Source: Micrasema longulum (lineage: Eukaryota; Arthropoda; Insecta; Trichoptera; Brachycentridae). Taken from it: 64,000 nucleotides of DNA. The translations under genes and the position numbers were made by a program. Below are positions 20,560-31,242 of this stretch, piece by piece (within the stretch, counting starts at the first letter, position 1; each line of letters opens with the position of its first letter). Below the pieces are notes generated by a model. That model was given only the letters and a program-made list of their open reading frames with translations. It ran no database searches and was not told where the DNA came from. The stretch lies in assembly GCA_022494885.1 (NCBI GenBank), contig JAGVSM010001350.1:1-64000 (forward strand), given 5' to 3'.

Positions 20560-20765
20560 GTATTTCGTCAATTCTTCAAATTGTTGATTTTCGTGAAATT
20601 AAGAGCTAAACCTTTATTGTTGTAAAAAGATTCATTTGATCAAATCATTTCACATACTAGGAAATGCCTGAAAACAGTTTTCCAATTTTTAAACTTCTTC
20701 TTGATTGGCAAGTTTTCACGCGTTGCCTAGTGTGTGAAATAATTTGATCAGATGAATCTCTTATT
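20560..20765. repeat. Rep-A, inverted pair (copy 7)
   Basis: The first half is plus-oriented (GATTCATTTGATCAAATCAT, TTTCACATACTAGGAAATGC). After AAACTTCTTCTTGATTGG the sequence reverses (CACGCGTTGCCTAGTGTGTG, AAATAATTTGATCAGATGAA). This is another fold-back arrangement, with a different junction from copies 2 and 10. Confidence 0.65.
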
Positions 20766-20954
20766 AATAATTATATATTAAAGTTTTAATATACGCTTTA
20801 TATATCACGAAATTACATCGTTTGAGTTGATTTCATGGATGAGAGTTGTTGTATCCCCCAGAACCTCAGAAAAATATCAATATGTAGTATATATTACTTA
20901 CATTATATTATGTACCTCCTATGTAGGCACAAATATATGGTATTTTTTATAGCT

Positions 20955-21195
20955 TACCTGTAAATAAAATCACCATTCGCCACTGATGCCACGTCTTTCT
21001 TGGTCTTTCTTGTCCCATGTTACAGTTGATTCTCACCATATATATATATATGTTTTGCCATTCTTTCATCATCTATTCGTTCTACTTGACCAAACCATCT
21101 CAGATACCCTTTCTTAATCTTATAAATTATACCTGTCTCAGATTTGCTCTCTCGCCTGATTTCATCATTCATAGCAGAACATTGATTTCCCACAC
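20955..21195 (-). mobile_element. RTE/Jockey-like LINE C-terminal fragment
   Basis: The minus strand reads KIKKGYLRWFGQVERIDDER, MAKHIYIYMVRI and GQERPRKTWHQWRMVIL. The LRWFG.VER..D.R ... GR.R..W pattern is a well-known C-terminal motif of arthropod LINE ORF2. It includes a (TA)n expansion. No other part of the element is visible. Confidence 0.65.
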
Positions 21196-22149
21196 ATTTT
21201 TCTAAGAAAATGTCTAGTTTAATTCTTTAACAATTTCATAATTTATTTTAATGATTCTTATGAAAACTCATAAAAAAAAATATATAACATTAAGTATTTT
21301 TTATATAAAAAAAATTACTTTTAAGTACTTTTTTCCATGAAATTTTCTTTTCGCAAATTTCTTTAAAAATATGAAATAATCTTTACCGGCCCATTTGAGT
21401 TAAATATAATATAATTTAAACGTAGTTATGCAGATAGCAGCTAGTCCACAATTTTGAAATTTTGATTTAAATTTGAATTTTAAAATGAGATATTGATGTT
21501 ATCGGGCGCAGTAAGGTCAATTCTATGTTCTGCTAAAAACAGCCAGACCGCTTTCATACAAAAAGTTGTTTTAATCACCTTCTGAAAATGGTATCAAACA
21601 CTAGAAAATCTTAAAGAATTTAAAAATCATTTAAACTGGTCAAATACATAATTAAATTCTTGTTTATAAAGGAAATAAAAAACTAATATATTCCTTGTTT
21701 ATCATTTGTTAAAGTCAAAAACATTCCCACTGTTGTGGAGATTTGTTTATTCACTCTTTTCACAAAGGTGCTATTTATTATCTCGGTTTCACTTTTCTAT
21801 GGCTGGCTGCTTTCTGCACAACTACGTTCATTTTGTATCTCTCCTAATTATTTCATTGTACTAAATGTTTCCTTAATAAAATCGAATTAAAATATTCCGT
21901 CGTTCATTTTCATCAACTGAAATAACAAAAAAGGAGCTCGTTTACTCTCTACTATTTCCTCTGTTTTCATTCGAGAGACTTGCTCATTTTAAAAGAAAAT
22001 ATTTTGTAATTTAAAAAAAAAGGAAAAAGAAATCAAAAGTGAACAAAATACCAACGAAATGATATGCAAATATGGTAAAACATAAATTGGCAGTAAATAT
22101 TTGGAATAAAAAATCTGAATTTATGAATATTGAAAACTCATTCAAATGT
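21196..22149. other. unassigned spacer
   Basis: About 0.95 kb, AT-rich, no recognised features. Confidence 0.4.
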
Positions 22150-22345
22150 GTTGAGAAGATTTTGAGCTTGTCCAAAATTTTGTAGACAAAATACTGGATT
22201 TCACCCCTTGGGTAGTCATTAAGATTAACAAATTACGACAGAGATTAAGAACACTTTAGAGATGGAAATATGGAAATCTACGCATTTACAGGAATTATGA
22301 CCTGCTATTGGCTGGTTTGAGTGACAATCGCATAATTTTGAAAAT
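22150..22345 (+). repeat. Rep-A fragment (copy 8)
   Basis: TTTTGAGCTTGTCCAAAATT, CTGGATTTCACCCCTTGGG, AACAAATTACGACAGAGATT, GAAATCTACGCATTTACAGG, CTGCTATTGGCTGGTTTGAG. It ends where the next LINE's truncated 5' end begins, so that LINE probably inserted here. Confidence 0.65.
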
Positions 22346-22356
22346 TATTTTTATTA

Positions 22357-23562
22357 CAGACAGATTTCGATAGTCTTGCCGACTGGATGCGATTAAACAA
22401 ATTAAGTTTGAATATGAAAAAAACATCATATATGATTTTTGGGAACAAACAGGATTTGAAAATCAATATTTCTCTAGGAACTGGCTATATTGAAAAGACC
22501 AATGTTACTAAATACTTAGGACTATATATTGACTCTCAACTTTCATGGAAATACCAATATGAACATGTTAAATCAAAAATAGTACCCGTAACTGGCGTTT
22601 TGCATAGACTTCGTGGTCTGCTTCTTCACTCTGTTTTGTTTGCCGTCTATTACGCTATGATACATTCTCACCTATCCTATTTATGCTGTATTTGGGGTTT
22701 CACTAACAAAAACCAGATTTCTGAGATTCAAGTTCTTCAAAACCGAGCTCTGAGAAGCATTCTTGGTTTGAAATGGGATTCCTATGTCAAGGATATTTAT
22801 CGTAACACAAAAATACTTCCTTTCAAGGTAATGGCACTGTATGACATCACTAACACTATTTCAAACATCATAAACTTTTCTGCTCACACAAATTTTAAAC
22901 TTACATTTAATCATGAAATTCACAACTATAATACACGACATGCAAAAAATCTTCACATTTCTAAATTTTGTTCCACGAAGTTCGGCAAAAGGTCTCTGGA
23001 ATACATTGGTCGTATACAATTTAATAAACTGCCTGATGACCTTAAAAATGAAATGTCGAGTGGAAAATCTCAAAGACCAGAAATGAAGACCTATTTCTTG
23101 AATCTTTTTGAAAGTGATAGTTTTTAGCCCAGTTTCTGTGAATAGTCTATATATTGTGTTTTAGGTTTAAATGTTTTTCTTTTCTTTTTTTAATATTAAG
23201 TTCACAGAATGTTTAAATGTTTTTATTTTCTTTTTTAATATTAATTTCAGAGAATGTTTAAATGTTTTTCTTTTCTTTTTAATATTAAGTTCACAGATTG
23301 TTTGAATGTTTTTATTTTCTTCTTTAATATTAAGTTCACAGATTGTTTAAATGTTTTCTTTCCTTTTTTAATATTAAGTTCATAGATTGTTAAAATTTGT
23401 TAAAATTTTTATTGTTTAAATGTATACTATGTATTGTTACAAGAAATGTACTATTTTTTTTATGTACCGTCCCAAATGAGTTTTCTCGTACAACTCCTGG
23501 GAATATAATATCATGATATTCATGTCTTATATGTTTTATAATAAATAAATAAATAAAATTAT
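22357..23562 (+). mobile_element. LINE ORF2 C-terminal third (longest open frame) with minisatellite 3' UTR
   Basis: The frame is open from about 22357 to the stop at 23127 (last ATG-initiated 246 codons from 22387). It reads DSLADWMRLNKLSLNMKKTS, TKYLGLYIDSQLSWKYQYEH, HSHLSYLCCIWGFTNKNQ, LQNRALRSILGLKWDSY, HNYNTRHAKNLHISKF and GRIQFNKLPDDLKNEM. This order (L..W...NKLSLN..KT / YLG..ID..L.W / Y....WG / LQN.A.R.I / YNTR.... / FN.LP..L) is the RT fingers-to-thumb and C-terminal tail of a CR1/Jockey-type LINE. It is 5'-truncated. The 3' UTR has five 45-bp units (23166-23392) and a TAAATAAATAAATAAA tail near 23541-23556. No disabling change is seen inside the retained ORF, so it is probably a young insertion. 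Confidence 0.85.
23166..23392 (+). repeat. 45-bp minisatellite, five units, in LINE 3' UTR
   Basis: The unit starts TTTAAATGTTTTTCTTTTCT and continues with TTTTTTAATATTAAGTTCAC. Units differ by single bases and short indels. Confidence 0.85.
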
Positions 23563-23789
23563 TTATATTGTTTTTTCTTTATATATATCCTTTGTTTTTC
23601 TTTTTCTTTTTCGTGCACTCGTATTTAAAATGATATAAACTCCTATAAATAAACAACTAAAACAGTGTAAGTCACTCTCCGAGCAAAAGACTTAGTCTCT
23701 TTTTTTGGAGAGTTACAGTGATAACATTTACTTGATGTGTAAAAAATTATTCAAAATAATAAAAAAACAAAAAAAATAAATTAAAAAAA

Positions 23790-23880
23790 CCACCTGGCCC
23801 AAGAACAAGCATAGAAACCGAAAAAATGTTTTCAGGCGTTTCAAAGTTTATGATTTTTTTTCATTTGATCAAAAAAGACA
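23790..23880 (-). repeat. Rep-A fragment (copy 9)
   Basis: ACCTGGCCCAAGAACAAGC, ATGTTTTCAGGCGTTTCAAA, CATTTGATCAAAAAAG. Only the unit-end third remains. Confidence 0.5.
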
Positions 23881-24879
23881 ATATTTTGTATTTTCTTTAC
23901 TCTTTTGGAAATTTTTAGGCCCTAGTACAACGAATTTCTAGATTATAAAAAATAATTCGTCTTCACTCGATTGCGAATAATTTGGTTTTTTTTTATCATC
24001 TTTGTAGTTTTTCTTTGTATCTATGGTTGCATTTAATATGGCATTTATGATTAATTTTACTATAATATTTTGTATCTGGTGTCACTTGTATTAGTAAGAT
24101 ATTTTATTTAAAATAAATGTGTTTGTAATAATAATAATCCATAATATATTCATTTTTATTAAATGTTTTACGTTTATTTAACGATATGAATCAAAATGCT
24201 CAAATACTATCAGGTAATATGCCTTGATCAAATGTTTAATCAATTCTACAGACAGTAATTATTTAAAATGCTTTTAAACACTCACGATACTTTTATTTTC
24301 ACCTGCAATTCCGTCTCTTTCTATCTTGAGGCGTATCTCTATTCCCTTCCCTCTCGTGTATTGTCATTTTACTATCAAAATGCTCCGAGTAGAATATTTT
24401 CGTATGAGAATAGATGGGCGGTGTGCGCACGCAACGCGGTGTCTACAAATTGCTTACTTCAAAAGGTAGCAATGCTGTGTCTTCACAGTTTTCACTGAAG
24501 CAGTATAGATAATATTACCAAAAATATTACTTAAATCTGTGCTGAGAAAAGCAGTCGAGAGGATTTATGTCAGATGCGAGACGCTGTAAAAAAGATGTGC
24601 CTCAAAAACCGAGAAAATTTATGCAATATGTTTACAGAAACACCGTACAAAAAACCTAAAACGTTTTCTTAGCACAAAAAAACGTATCCACAAAACAAAA
24701 TGTACCTTTTTACTTTTCAGGTTTTACTTTTGATCTAAGTCACCACATGAAAATTATACGTTCGACTCCGCTGAAAATCATATTTTAGTCATGTGCAGAC
24801 TCAAATCAAAAAGTTTACATAAAGCGTCGGTTTGCATTATTAATTCGACGAAATGAAAATGTTTTTTTATAAGGTGTTT
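23881..24879. other. unassigned spacer upstream of the GC-rich island
   Basis: No coding match. A modestly GC-rich patch at 24400-24440 (GGGCGGTGTGCGCACGCAAC) may belong to the neighbouring island. Confidence 0.35.
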
Positions 24880-25366
24880 TGATTTTGACGCTTCCCACGG
24901 TGTTAGTTTCACATCGCGTCCCGATCATTTGAATTGTGCAAGCGAGCCGCCGCCAGCGCCATCCCCCGTCAGACATTTCAGTCACCTTCTCGCTGTCAGC
25001 GTGAGCGGCTGTCGCCCGATCGCCGCCATTTTTGTGTATGTTTTCCTCTGCATTTTCACTAAATGCATTGATTTCCACTTGACAACCGACCCGTGTGTGT
25101 CACATCTGTGGTGTAGTGCAACAAAGTTCCATAGCCGAGTGCGAACGGCGCGAAAAAAAGGCGAAAATAATTAAAAAATATTCCGTGGCCGAATTGGTTG
25201 AATGATTATTGAATTTGTGTCAATTGTTTTTGTGGTATTTACATAATAAAAGACTCAGTTGTAGTTTTTTTCCTACGAATGACAGTGTTTTCATTGCAGA
25301 ACGCGTGGCAGCGAAATTTTTGAGTTCCGTTTTATTTTTGGACGTTCTGAACGCGTGTTAACATTC
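24880..25366 (+). promoter_or_regulatory. CpG-rich island: candidate promoter / 5' untranslated exon
   Basis: This stretch is strikingly richer in G+C and CpG than everything nearby (GCGAGCCGCCGCCAGCGCC, GTGAGCGGCTGTCGCCCGAT, GATCGCCGCCATTTTTG). It contains an arthropod initiator-like TTTCAGTC (TCAGT at 24978-24982). A CCGCCATTTT block is a YY1/Pho-type site, with the AAAATGGCGG sense on the minus strand. Downstream a splice acceptor-like TTTTCATTGCAG (ends 25299) and donor-like GTAAGTA (GT at 25367) bracket 67 nt, as expected for a non-coding exon followed by an intron. The direction is inferred plus from the splice signals, but the YY1 orientation would favour minus. No protein is predicted: the 81-codon plus and 87-codon minus ORFs across it look incidental. 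Confidence 0.4.
25300..25366 (+). other. candidate small non-coding exon between splice signals
   Basis: Preceded by a pyrimidine-rich stretch and TTGCAG, followed by GTAAGTA. It contains two ACGCGTG motifs. Transcript data are lacking, so this is inference only. Confidence 0.25.
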
Positions 25367-26329
25367 GTAAGTACCTACACTTTTTCATCTGTCCTACTTT
25401 TAGACACAAATACTAGAGACAAAATGAAATAATCTTCTATGTTTGTACAAATGAGTCTATTTTTACCTATTTAACTGCACCATTTTGTAATTGTTGCAAG
25501 TTATTTATATCATAATGCACGCTTGTTTACAATCAAGTCAGAGGTTTTGCCGCTTGAAAAAAAGTACGTCAACACGCCAATTACACAAACCAAAAAAGTT
25601 TTAGTATTTTATAACTTTTATAACCAATATCCAAAATTAGTAACTTCTGAAACTGTATATTTTACTTTAAGTAATAACCGTTAAAGAAATTTTGAATGTT
25701 TATATTTCCGTCAATTGCACATCAATAATTCACGCACATAAATTTAATATCAAAGTGTTAATTTATATCTATTGAAAACCGCCTCATATATTTTATTTGA
25801 AAGTTTTATCAATTTGCAAACAAGAAAAAAAAAAATTAAAATATTGAAAAAATATTGAAGAACACATTACAATTGAATCTCCATTATATTAATAAAACTG
25901 TTGACTAAATTAATAAATAATGTAGATATTTTACTACCCAACCCTAATTTAGAATATGGCACTCGTAACGTTTTAATAAATTATTAATTATCAATACATA
26001 TAAATCAATTACGATACCAAGCTATTGAATGCATTAAAAATATATCAATTAAATAATTTTATAAACGATAAAAGAATTTAAAAATTGTTTTCTGTAATAT
26101 ATTTTTTTGTTTATTTTGAATTAAAACAGCGCTGGCTCTAGGCGTTTTTTTATTCAACGCAATAAATAATGTAATAATTTATGATGTAGAACGAATCGAT
26201 GCATTATGTGTGTTTTTAAATGTAAGTCTTATGTACATATTAAATAGCGTGAATTTTATTTTAAGGCCCTGAAGGTCGTCTTCAAGGTCAACGATTTAAA
26301 TAAATTAATTTGACTCCTTGAATCTTTTT
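25367..26329. other. unassigned AT-rich stretch (possible intron)
   Basis: No repeat or coding match. If the island at 24.9 kb is a gene start, this would be first-intron sequence. Confidence 0.35.
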
Positions 26330-26595
26330 AGAACACCTAGAAGAAAGTGGTACATAAATATACCACCAGAATTGAGATATTTGTTTTCTAAAATAAAATT
26401 AAAAAAAATAATAAAGAATTTTAAAAAAAAGATTATTTCGTGATAATAATAAATAGTTTGTTTCAAGAGTATCGTCATAACGTACCTACACTGGTAGATC
26501 AGTTTTTCACTCAGCTTTTACGAATGTGGTATGTTTATGATCTTTAAAAAGAATTTATTTTATTTTGGTTTGTAAGACGTAAATCAACCCAAAAT
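26330..26595 (+). repeat. Rep-C dispersed repeat, copy 1
   Basis: GAAAGTGGTACATAAATATA, CCACCAGAATTGAGATAT, CACTGGTAGATCAGTTTTTC and TTTGTAAGACGTAAATCAAC match, in the same order, the reverse complement of 36780-37005. Confidence 0.6.
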
Positions 26596-26975
26596 AAGTG
26601 TCCTCTAAAGGGTTAAACATTATTTAGTCATTAAAACATTTCCCTAAATACGATTTATAAGCTGATGTGATTATTTATAATTGGGTTTATTATTGTTAGT
26701 AACACTATTTTTTATAAAGGTTGTGTTCGACTAAATTAAGTTAGCATTATGTTTGAAAGGAGAAACAATAAAAAAAAACAGTTAATGGCGAGGCGTTATA
26801 TTGATTTAATATCCTTTTTTGTGCATGTTTTTAAGCTGTTTAAACTGCATACATTAGTTGACGTTTCGGAATGATCTGCAGCGTGCATCATCGGGGCGGG
26901 GGGGCTGACATAAAAAAGTTTAATTTTGTGCGTTTATACCTTACTCTACTTTTATCTTCTTCTTACCCCTTTCCG
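26596..26975. other. unassigned spacer
   Basis: Contains a GGGGCGGGGGGG tract near 26895. Nothing else recognised. Confidence 0.35.
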
Positions 26976-27835
26976 CATCTGGGCCGCGATTATAAGCGCT
27001 ATCTTCATCGGTACATATCGAGAGAGTTTAAACTAACATCGATATTTATGCATAGGTTAGGTAACACTTATGGAACGGCTGCAGACATTCTGTCCAATTC
27101 TTCACTATCTTATTAGTCCACAATATCAAGTTTATTTGTAGCTGCTCGTCAAACTATTGTTGACAATTCAATTCCATAAATTAAAAAAATACTTACATGT
27201 TTATTTTTATTACCATATACTTTTTTTTTTACTATTATATCAAATTGCATTGTAGTATTGGCAAATACGCATTTCATAGAAACATATTTTTATTTCTTAT
27301 TTTTCGTGATAATATATGCTTGCTTGTTTATTAATTTAACTTAAAATGTCTTTCTTGCTTACCGTAACACTTTATTTATTGTTTGCTTTACAGAATTCAT
27401 TTCACAAGCTTAAATTTTTATTTTTTTTTGTTTATATGCTCACTGTTTTTTCTTGCATACCTTTGTTATTATTGTTTTTTTTTTTTTTTTTACTTTGTAA
27501 AACTTTTTATTATATCCTTTTTAACTAATTTCACATATTTTTCTGTATATTCTGTGTTTATTATTTAGTATTTTACCATGTATTTCATTTTCATTTTTTG
27601 TAAATGCCTTTTGGGCGTTAATAAACAAAATAAATAAATAAATAAAAATGTGTATATTCGTATAAAAAAAGTATCTTCGTCACTAACCTGTAATTAAACA
27701 TGTATTTAAAAAAAAAGTAAACATAGTGTATTTTTCATACAGAAAACTTGATTTTAAGTTGTAGATAAAATTGAAGATAAATGTTAACTTCCCATTGTAA
27801 TCAGGGCCCTTATCCAATTGCAGCGTTTATTTATT
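26976..27835 (+). mobile_element. MITE-2 copy 1, split by a LINE insertion
   Basis: The left part (26976-27058) reads GGGCCGCGATTATAAGCGCT, ATCTTCATCGGTACATATCG. The right part (27645-27835) reads GAAAACTTGATTTTAAGTTG, TAGATAAAATTGAAGATAAA, TTCCCATTGTAATCAGGGCC. Together they equal the uninterrupted copy at 60.68-60.90 kb. The 36.27-36.51 kb copy shares the right part. It is non-coding, and the ends share a GGGCC(C/G)CGATT motif. Confidence 0.6.
27055..27648 (+). mobile_element. LINE 3' end nested in MITE-2
   Basis: The short ORF end HRLGNTYGTAADILSNSSLS (stop at 27114) is followed by a T-rich UTR, then TGTAAATGCCTTTTGGGCGT and an ATAAATAAATAAATAAA tail. The CCTTTTGGGCGT end matches (reversed) the LINE tail at 48.93-48.98 kb. 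It inserted into MITE-2, so it is younger than that copy. Confidence 0.65.
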
Positions 27836-28150
27836 ACCCCCTTAGATCAGGCTTGGCCAACCCAAATTGAAACCCGGGCCGCATTGACGAACTAAAATTT
27901 TACCAAGGACCTCACATACAGACATCAGTTGATCAGGATCCTGGTTCTTTTACACACAGAACTATATTTATTAGAAGGGTATCTAAGTATAATATCTCAC
28001 TTTTTAGGCATATTTAGGATGGTCTTATCCATTAACAAATTAAGCAACACAAAGTTGTTTTTCAGTGTTTAAGTTTAAACCTAAGATTAATACGAATATT
28101 TCGTTCTGTTATGAAGAGTCAAAGTTTTTTTTAGAAAAAAGGTAAAACGT
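27836..28150. other. spacer with a hAT-like end
   Basis: At 27849 CAGGCTTGGCCAACCCAAAT and CCCGGGCCGCATTG resemble the termini of hAT-type transposons, and the other end was not located. The rest is unassigned. Confidence 0.3.
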
Positions 28151-28517
28151 ATACAGGGTGTTCTTTAAACCCTGTCACATCCGAAACCACAATGATCAGT
28201 ATGAGCAAGAAGACATATTGGCACATAAAAATATTTTTTTAGAACGAACAAATTTTTAAAAAATCAAAAATCAAAAAAAGCAAATGGTCGCTTACTTCTG
28301 CAGGGGTGAAACATGGAGGAAAAAGGGTGGAGTCTGACACTGGGCCGCGCTTTCCTCGCTTCTCCCCTGCAGAAGTAAGCAACCATTTGTTTTTTCATAT
28401 ATTTTATTTTTAAAATTTTTCTTTGTTCTAAATATTTTTTTTAATATGCTAATGTCTTCTTGCGCATACTGATCATCGTGGTTTCGGGTGTGACAGGGTT
28501 TAAAGAACACCCTGTAT
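28151..28517. mobile_element. full-length fold-back MITE with TA target sites
   Basis: Starts TACAGGGTGTTCTTTAAACC and ends with its complement GGTTTAAAGAACACCCTGTA. Near-complete inverted complementarity continues inward for over 100 nt on each side (GATCAGTATGAGCAAGAAGA against TCTTCTTGCGCATACTGATC), leaving a small GC-rich loop with GACACTGGGCCGCGC. TA flanks and CAGGGTG termini fit a Tc1/mariner-class non-autonomous element. No ORF. The high arm identity suggests recent activity. Confidence 0.75.
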
Positions 28518-28764
28518 ATATCAGAAGAAGAAGAAACATTATATAAATTATCTAGATTTAATAATCTAATTTTATTTTATTATTTTGGAGTCAAAATGAT
28601 TATTGCATAACACTGTATATGTATCACCGGATTCGTCTCGATGTTATATACAATCCGACAAAATTTGGTATGTCTTTATGTAATAGGGTTAGAGAATATT
28701 AACTGTGTCACTTCATAAAATGTCTTTTCTATTTCTAAAGATGGCAAATTGAGATATATGTCAC

Positions 28765-29285
28765 TTAAGGGTTGTTTACGTGTGGACAATACAATGGATA
28801 TGACATTATTGTCTTGTCCCAGCTCCGTAAACAGCCTCGACCGCGTGGGACAGAACGCTGGTACAATACGAAAATTCGGCCACAGATCACACGTAAAAAT
28901 GAATACACGACGGCGTTTATTACGAGCGAGTTCATTATGTATTTTATACCAACATGTATTGGAATAGTTAAAAAACGAACTAAATAATAAACAATATTTT
29001 ATTCTGCCTCCAATTTCAGGAGAAAAATTTTGCGGGAGCGACACGCTCACGTTGACCAAATCGCTATTGTCACAAGATCCTGCCTGTGCGTATTCACACG
29101 AAAACAATGCGGCCGCGCGCCGTGTTGGAGGTATTCGTTGTTATGCGGAGATACACCGCCCATCTATCTCGATGGCGATGTCTCGAAACAATTTTTTGTC
29201 TTACAAATTGCCGTTTACAAGTGCAAAATGTTCGAGTCATGGGATTAAACAATATTGTATTGTCTACGTGTAAACAGCCTTTTAA
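28765..29285. mobile_element. TTAA-flanked non-autonomous element (piggyBac-like candidate)
   Basis: TTAA at 28765-28768 and 29282-29285. Inward: GGGTTGTTTACGTGTGGACA, and from the right AAGGCTGTTTACACGTAGAC. Both continue into AATACAA. A related half-element is at 51.09-51.17 kb. The 143-codon minus ORF across it (28676-29107) extends past the element end and matches no family. The interior is unusually CpG-rich (GCGGCCGCGCGCC at about 29110). Confidence 0.5.
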
Positions 29286-29370
29286 TATCAAACATGACGT
29301 GACAACAGACGTGACATAACTTTTTTAGAAATGGAATAATACTTGACATGATATTATTATTATTTATGGT

Positions 29371-29523
29371 GACCTCCGTGGTGTAGTGATCAAGACGCTT
29401 GGCTCGCGATTGCCGGTGAGAACACAAAAATTAAATGTGTTTTTTCTCAGTCCTGGGAGTTCTGTGATGTAATTCACCACTGTAATTGGGCCTACTGGCC
29501 TGTTGTGGTGCAAAAAATTATCA
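29371..29523 (+). mobile_element. SINE-3, copy 1
   Basis: tRNA-like head GACCTCCGTGGTGTAGTGAT (A box) and CTTGGCTCGCGATTGCC, with a B box lost to change. The body is GTAATTCACCACTGTAATTG and GGCCTACTGGCCTGTTGTGG, ending GTGCAAAAAATTATC. Preceded by an ATTATTATTATT run. Confidence 0.6.
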
Positions 29524-29748
29524 AACGCATCTTGTTTTGCCGTCTATCTTTTAAGCAAAATATGACATATCATGTCTGTTGAAAGATGGCTAAATATGGT
29601 ATGTCAAACCTTACTTTGTTTTAGATGGCAAAATATGATATGTCGGGAAAGTCTGAAAAAAAAATATCAGCATTTTGTGCAATCACGCTGTGGTGAAAAA
29701 AAATCTTAGAGAAACGAATTAACGATGACACTAGAATAGGTTTGTAAT

Positions 29749-30158
29749 AATGTTTGAGTATGTCCAAATGCTTGCAGACTGGCTGAATTTCCTCCCTTCC
29801 AGTCAAATCCAGCCTGTCTGCAAGCATTTGGACATACTCAAACATTGTTGAATTACTACCTGGTAAAAGAAGAAGAATACAAATTGGAAAATTGTTGTCA
29901 GGCGTTGCCTAGTAGGTGATTTGGTTCAGCCGGATGAATCTCACCCACGTGATAAAGGTTTCAGCTCTTTTACTTCACAAAAGTCAACAGATGGAAGAGT
30001 TGAGGAAATGTGAATGTTCAAACATGGGCAGAATGGTGAATGTTACACAGTGTGTAAAGTGGCCACTTAAACCAGCCAATGACAGGTCATAAGCCCTGTA
30101 AATGCCTAGACTTCCATATTCCCTTCTCAAAAGTGTTTTCCCTCCCTGTTGAAATAAA
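29749..30158 (-). repeat. Rep-A, fold-back copy 10 (near complete)
   Basis: Begins with a perfect 31-nt inverted repeat (29749-29779 and 29816-29846, 36-nt loop) made of AATGTTTGAGTATGTCCAAA and the following TGCTTGCAGAC. The rest of the unit follows: GTCAGGCGTTGCCTAGTAGG, ACCCACGTGATAAAGG, CAACAGATGGAAGAGTTGAG, GCCAATGACAGGTCATAAGC. Confidence 0.75.
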
Positions 30159-30359
30159 TTTAAATAAGGATTGTAAACTAAAATTCTGATTTTTCAGAGC
30201 CCACCAGACTCTAAAATAAAATTAAACGAAAACAATAAATGTTCATTTCGAACCCAATTGTGCTTTCGATGGATCAAAATTTCTTCTTTTGGGAAATGGT
30301 CGGAAAATTAAAATATTCGGGTAAATAATTATATTTAAATAAAACAGAGGGGGGGGGTA

Positions 30360-30480
30360 GTGTTAGATTTTAAAGATCAAGCGCTACCCCAACTCATTGC
30401 GAGGCAAAAGGTGAACAGAGGAGCGGGAGGTCGCCAACTATTTTGGGGTCACGTATTTAAAAAGGTTGATAAACACTGCT
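30360..30480. mobile_element. hAT-like transposon end
   Basis: GGTCGCCAACTATTTTGGGG, TCACGTATTTAAAAAGGTTG, ATAAACACTG. Read backwards it gives CAGTGTTTATCAACCTTTTT, the usual form of a hAT terminus. The partner end was not identified. Confidence 0.4.
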
Positions 30481-31240
30481 ATGCGCTATTAATTTGTCAA
30501 TTGTTTTTGCAAATAAGTACTATGTTTTTTTTTTTTTTTTGTCTAGACGTTGAGAACAACAACTGTCTGACCACGAATCGTGTACCTTTAGTGGTGTTTA
30601 CTTTCGATTTGTTTTTTCTTCAAATAAAACCCACATCGTTTGTCTGTTATCTGAAAATGGTAAGTTGACGATACTCGTTATTTATTTGTTTGAACGTCAT
30701 TATCAACTTTATATCACGGAGTTATCATGTAGGGCGATGCACCCACGACTCTGCACTTTTTGGACGTTATCATAGTGTGAGCGTTCACTAGAAATACACA
30801 GGTTTCTCACTTTTATTTTTACAATTGAAGGGGGTTCGAATCTCTCATTTACTTTTTTTTTATTGCTCAGGAAGTATCTCTTTTTTACCCTTATTTAAAC
30901 ACAAAAGAGGTATCTCATATACATATAAATGTAAAAATATTAATATATGTATATATATAATATACATATACTTTACATATAAATATACATTTTTAATTTT
31001 AAAATGGTATCTATACTTTTTCGGACTAATTCAGTTAATTTAACAACAGCTAATACATTTCTTATTTTTAAAGGACAAAAATTAAAGCTAGGACAAAAAA
31101 TATGGTATTATTAGATATATTTATAAAAAAATTATATTATGAGCATGCGATAAAATGTATTTTAGAACGTTTCAAAATGAATAATAAATGTTTTAATATG
31201 GTAAGGTATCCAAAATAAAACACTTTTATTGGATTTAATT
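30481..31240. other. unassigned spacer with AT microsatellite
   Basis: TATATGTATATATATAATAT at about 30943-30975 and a poly(T) run near 30525. No gene recognised. Confidence 0.4.
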
Positions 31241-31242
31241 CT

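Noticed and set aside
22387..23127. 246-codon ORF as a host gene
   Set aside because: Its motif order is that of a LINE ORF2 C-terminal region, and it has a minisatellite UTR and (TAAA)n tail.
28676..29107. 143-codon minus-strand ORF
   Set aside because: It lies across a TTAA-flanked MITE and its edge, has no domain-like pattern, and is explained by the CpG-rich interior lacking stops.
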